From assembly GCA_029817715.1 (NCBI GenBank), contig JARUPY010000387.1, positions 2,418,001-2,482,000 on the forward strand: a stretch of 64,000 bases of DNA, read 5' to 3'. The stretch comes from Melastoma dodecandrum (Eukaryota > Streptophyta > Magnoliopsida > Myrtales > Melastomataceae). Positions 57,601 through 64,000 of the stretch are shown piece by piece. The first letter of the stretch is position 1. The number at the start of each line of letters is the position of its first letter. Position numbers and translations under genes: made by a program. A model generated the notes under the pieces. That model had not been told where the DNA came from, searched no databases, and saw only the letters and a list, made by a program, of their open reading frames with translations.

Positions 57601-60600
57601 TGGAATTTTACAGCGGATTGAAAAGAAGCTGGGCAGAAATTTGAAATGAAGCAGGCGGAAAGGTGAAGGAAAAAGTAGACCTTAGCTCGTAGGTGTCCAA
57701 CAGGACTGCTGAACTCTGGGAAGACATGTTGTACTAACATTCTTTCAAGTTCAGACTTATATGGTTCGGTCTGCTTCAGTGTGTCACAAAGAGCTCCAAT
57801 TGCGAGAAGTGCACCATCTTTCTGCCGATAGGGCTTATATTCCAGAGGTGATTCATCATATCTGGCAGAAATACAAAAGGATCGAAGGAACTGGTTAAGG
57901 GCATCCTTACCACAGAGAACCACATAATAAGAGATAAAGCATTATACCTCTTGAAGATCTCCACGATAAATTGAATAAACTTGTGAAGATTGCCCTTCCT
58001 GCGCTTCTGAACTAGCTCACTGACAAAATCAATAGCTGCTGTCCTCGGACTGTAAAGGTCTTCTATAATATCTGATAAATATTATTTATCCCGCCAAAAA
58101 GATATCATTGACCCATCCTGCATTTTCTTGTCCAGAAAATGTCATCACAAATAAACACTTACCATAACCCTTCCTTACATATTCATGAGGGTCCTCATCC
58201 CATAGCTTCTGATCGTGGTCATCGAAGCACATAAGTGGGAAAACAATTTCAAAGAGAAGAACATCCAATCTTGGTTGCAGCAACTGGTACATACTATTTT
58301 TCGAGATACTGTAAAACAGAACAGTACTCATTAAAAGGGGGGCATAAAAGTCAATTTTGAACAACACAGAGCAGGAAAACAAAAGCGTGTCTCAGACCAC
58401 CAGAGCAGCTTTCCATCCTATCAAGCCAGTTTTCATGCACAAATAACCTAAAGGCGGTCCCTTCTGTTGAGCATGGAGATGAATTGCAGGCATAAAACTT
58501 GAAACTTCGGAGTTTAAATGTAAAGAAGATTTTTCTTAAGATAGTCAACATTGACTACGACTACTACATCTTCAAATGATAAAGCTGTACATATGAATAT
58601 GGTACATATCACTCTTACCTGTTGCTTAGGTATTGAAGAATGAGATTGATAACTCTATTGGGTAAATAACCACCAGCACGGATCACATTCATCAAATTCA
58701 AATGGCACTCCAGGATCTTTCCTGCATAATTCTTCCGAAACTGCTGAGCAAAAGCCTTATTCTCGATGTTCTGAATCTTAAGATCTCCAAATCTGTCACG
58801 TAGTCCACAAGCAATTCAATTCATTGTAGGTGAAGACAATCGTGATATATTGCCCTTGATGAGACTCAAAACTCACCGTGTGTACAGCCTGTTTAAAATA
58901 TGGACAGTCCATTTCTTAACTTTCCACCAGCCCCAAGACTTCCTCAGCTCAGGATCTGTAGGCTGGCCCTCAAGAGGAACTGGCCTTTCCAACATATTTA
59001 TAAAAAGGACCATCCATGCATTGAAAACGTGTGGATCAAACAACTGCTTCGGTATCTCCAACTAGAATAAATGATTAGAAACATCAAATCAATCACCCGA
59101 TTAAACAAGATACGGTGCAACCCAAGTAAGATAACGGAAAGAAACCGATCACCCACGTATATAGACGACCAGAATATTTTACAAATGAGCTTGATCAGAT
59201 CCGCCACTTCTATCGATGGGTTAACAATCTGAGCAAGCTTATTAAAGATATTCAATAGATGAGAAAACGTCTCTTCAACAATACGGTGGACAGGAGTCCT
59301 CTCCTCATCAGACTTGAACCTGCAATGTCATGGTAGATTGCTTCAGTAAAACATATTATCGCAATGGTTTCATATGTATTTTACAGTACCGATTAGCTTG
59401 TGAGAGAAGACGTGGAGCATGGTGTGCGAGACGCAAATTAGCTTATGCTTCAACGATACTGAACTTTACATGCCCATGACTTTCCAGAAGCAACAGAATC
59501 TGAGTATGTAGTTCCAAAGTAATGCCATGTAGAAGTAGAAGGCACTCCCCTTGTGCAGAGTACACCAGGGCTAGAACAAGGATGACTATTGTCGAGCATT
59601 TTCATAATTGTTTGGGGACACAATAAAGAACAGAATCCCACATCACATAACGCTCATCCACAAAAGTCGGGACCATCACTTGGAAGGTCTTAAACTCATA
59701 AATAAAACTCCCTAAAAGCAATTTGGATGGGCAATCTTACTCGTATTTTCTGGCTAGGATCCTCAACACAAACAAAGCGCCGTACACTTGCTGGTCCAGC
59801 AAGTTATGCTTAACCCAGTCGAGCAAGTGGGGCCACTGCTCAGGATAATCCACATGAATAATTGTCTTCAAACATTCCCCAAGTTGAACCCTGCACCGAA
59901 ATAACATTTCAGCGATGAAAAAATCTCAACAAATGCAAACTCAGGGGAAGAAGGATTTCAATGTCAATTACTATAAACAACAGAAACGTGTACCTTAACA
60001 GCGGGGGTACTTGTGTGACGAACACTAGGATATGGTCCCTAACCATGTCCTTATCACTCTTCAAAATCTGAAGCTGCTCATCTGCATTCAATTTGCATAA
60101 GGAGCCTCTCTTTTCAGCCGAATCAAATTCCACAAAAAAGTACGAGACTTCCAAAATCATTGTAAAGCCCGGGTTTCCATCCAATTCCAATCGAACGCCA
60201 GTCACCACAATCAACCCATAAAAAGAAAACAAAAGAAAGGACAGCTAACACACCAGGCTCGCGAGGCGACCAATTTTTGGCAACGAAGTTCTTGAAGTGG
60301 ATGCTGGCGACCTGCCTCACACCCAATTCGCAATTATTGTCGACGATGATCTGGAGAAGCCTCACAAGATGCTGAGGCGTGTGCTGAAACTGAACAAACA
60401 CCGCCCCACCAAGAAAAAAACCAATCAATCAAAACAGGCCCTCTCAGTCTCAGACTAAGCAGCGCATACAAAACCTCAAGAATCAAAGGAGGGGGTGTGG
60501 TGGGGGTGGGGGGAAACCTGGTTGAGGCTGTGCTCGGCGGCCTTGCGCTCGTCGGGGTTGGGGCTGAGGGCGGCCTGGAGGATCATGGCAAGTCCAGGAA

Positions 60601-60607
60601 GATCCAT
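54323..60607 (-). CDS. SAD2: Importin-beta family receptor SAD2 (IPO7/8-like)
   Basis: Twenty-two exons (from 60607-60518 and 60389-60254 down to 54699-54564 and 54483-54323) keep one frame through 1038 residues, against about 1040 in Arabidopsis SAD2. Nuclear import receptor of the importin-7/8 type; in Arabidopsis it acts in ABA, UV-B, trichome and small-RNA (AGO1) pathways. The start [20 protein letters not shown], the importin-N domain with [15 protein letters not shown] and [12 protein letters not shown], the HEAT-repeat body (e.g. [56 protein letters not shown]) and the very acidic C-terminal region with a run of nine Asp coded by a GAC repeat (54645-54675) all match. The frame ends [14 protein letters not shown]. 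All introns are GT-AG. Head-to-head with PDS. Confidence 0.97.
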
Positions 60608-61561
60608 TTTTGAGGAGAGGATCGGGTGAAGGAAGCGAAGAGTGGTGCTGGGCTGGGTGTTGATCTGATTCGGCAAAGGGGGGATTGGGACAGAGAGAAG
60701 AGGGGAGAGGGAGGAAGACAGGGCTGTGGAGGGGGTGAAGGAGAAACAACAACACCGCAGTATATAAATCACTAGGGTTTACGGGTTTTGTTTAACCACC
60801 AAAAGAAAAAAAAAACCGACTTAAAAATATTATATAAAAAATTAAAAGAACATCTCATTCAATTCGATTAAATTAGATTTTAGGGTTTTACTATATTCAG
60901 AAGATACTTGTAGGTGTGGCCCCCGATTCTGTTTCTCATGGTGTTATTGAATTAGTTAGTAGTAGAAGAAGAAAGAAGAAGATGGTGAAAGTGAGCAGAG
61001 AGTCAAACGCCGGCATTGTCTTTGTAGAGTCCCCAGCCCGCCGTGTGTGCGCGTGCCCTTCCTTAGCTGTCTCTACTCGTGTGTGTGTGTGTCTGACTCT
61101 AGGCTTGGCTTGGCTTGGCTTGGCTTGGCTTAGCTGTGTTTTTTCCCCATCCCGCCGGACTAGGAGGACACGAAAGATACAACGCATGAAGAACGAAGGA
61201 AGAAGGGAAAGAACGTTTGGTCGAATGTGACAAAAAGCCATGCGACTGATCCAAAACGGAATAATGGGATGGGATGGGATGTTATGTTAGTTATGTTTAT
61301 GTCCCCAAATTCTTCTTACCATTTTCTCGGTGGAGGTGGGGGGACTTTTGGACTCTACTGTCCGAACGACCCATCGAATCTCCCCTCCCCACAATATTCT
61401 CCACCTTCCACGTCGTCTCCAATAAAACCCACAACTCCATCGAAAGGGTAACTCTCGCGATTGATTGCTGTTGCTTCGTCCTTTGCTAATTCGAGGTGGG
61501 GATTCCAAAAGATTGCTCCTTTTTTGATTGTTGGGGAAAGTAGGCGAGGAGGAGGAGGGTG
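60608..61561. promoter_or_regulatory. Shared upstream region of SAD2 and PDS
   Basis: A 950-bp divergent promoter interval. It contains a GT microsatellite (about 61079-61092), a GGCTT pentamer repeated six times (61102-61131) and a run of GGGAT repeats near 61266-61280. No ORF that I would call real. Confidence 0.5.
61102..61131 (+). repeat. Six-copy GGCTT microsatellite
   Basis: Six perfect tandem GGCTT units in the SAD2/PDS promoter interval. Confidence 0.9.

Positions 61562-64000
<2,439 letters not shown>

Overview
The window is nuclear DNA of a flowering plant. Almost every gene is split by GT-AG introns, the proteins are plant orthologues (RABA5-type GTPase, SAD2-type importin, phytoene desaturase, DIR1-like lipid-transfer protein, plant prolyl 4-hydroxylase), and the spaces between them hold plant transposons and an old pararetrovirus copy. 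I cannot place the species further from sequence alone. Exon ends below were set by eye from splice sites and reading-frame continuity, so single boundaries may be off by a codon.

Layout. 0.6-5.3 kb: an endogenous Caulimoviridae-like element with capsid-like, zinc-knuckle and movement-protein regions, an unknown third ORF, a small coiled-coil ORF and an initiator-tRNA-Met primer binding site, but no reverse transcriptase. 6.2-8.2 kb: a complete Mutator-like element (MULE) with long GC-rich inverted repeats made of hairpins, sitting just upstream of a bHLH gene (8.3-10.0). 10.7-17.3 (-): RH28-like DEAD-box helicase. 18.3-20.3 (+): RABA5 GTPase. 21.3-22.8 (-): pirin. 25.4-26.7 (-): decayed RCC1-repeat pseudogene, with two small LTR (TRIM-like) elements at 25.1 and 27.1 kb. 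27.7-29.1 (-): SUN-domain protein. 29.8-34.3 (+): prolyl 4-hydroxylase. 34.7-38.3 (-): RH58-like chloroplast DEAD-box protein. 38.95-39.5: hAT-like element. 39.8-45.8 (+): signal peptide peptidase-like protease with PA domain. 46.3-46.6 (-): DIR1-like lipid-transfer protein. 47.8-53.6: a cluster of MULEs, including a 4.5-kb two-gene MULE (transposase pseudogene plus a convergent GRF zinc-finger gene) nested in an older element. 54.3-60.6 (-): importin SAD2. 61.6-64.0 (+): phytoene desaturase, cut by the window end.

The genes do not form a pathway; they are ordinary neighbours, often paired head-to-head (RH28/RABA5, SUN/P4H, RH58/SPPL, SAD2/PDS) or tail-to-tail. The most unusual material is mobile. 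At least six related elements (6222-8160, 17551-17944, 32301-32732, about 38300-38649, about 47845-48433, about 48566-53590) share a MULE-like terminal sequence, about 10-bp target duplications where these are intact, and an interior of short palindromes centred on GTTT(T)GAAAC-like cores. Four of them sit beside or inside genes. The second unusual item is the pararetroviral copy with capsid before movement protein and no polymerase.
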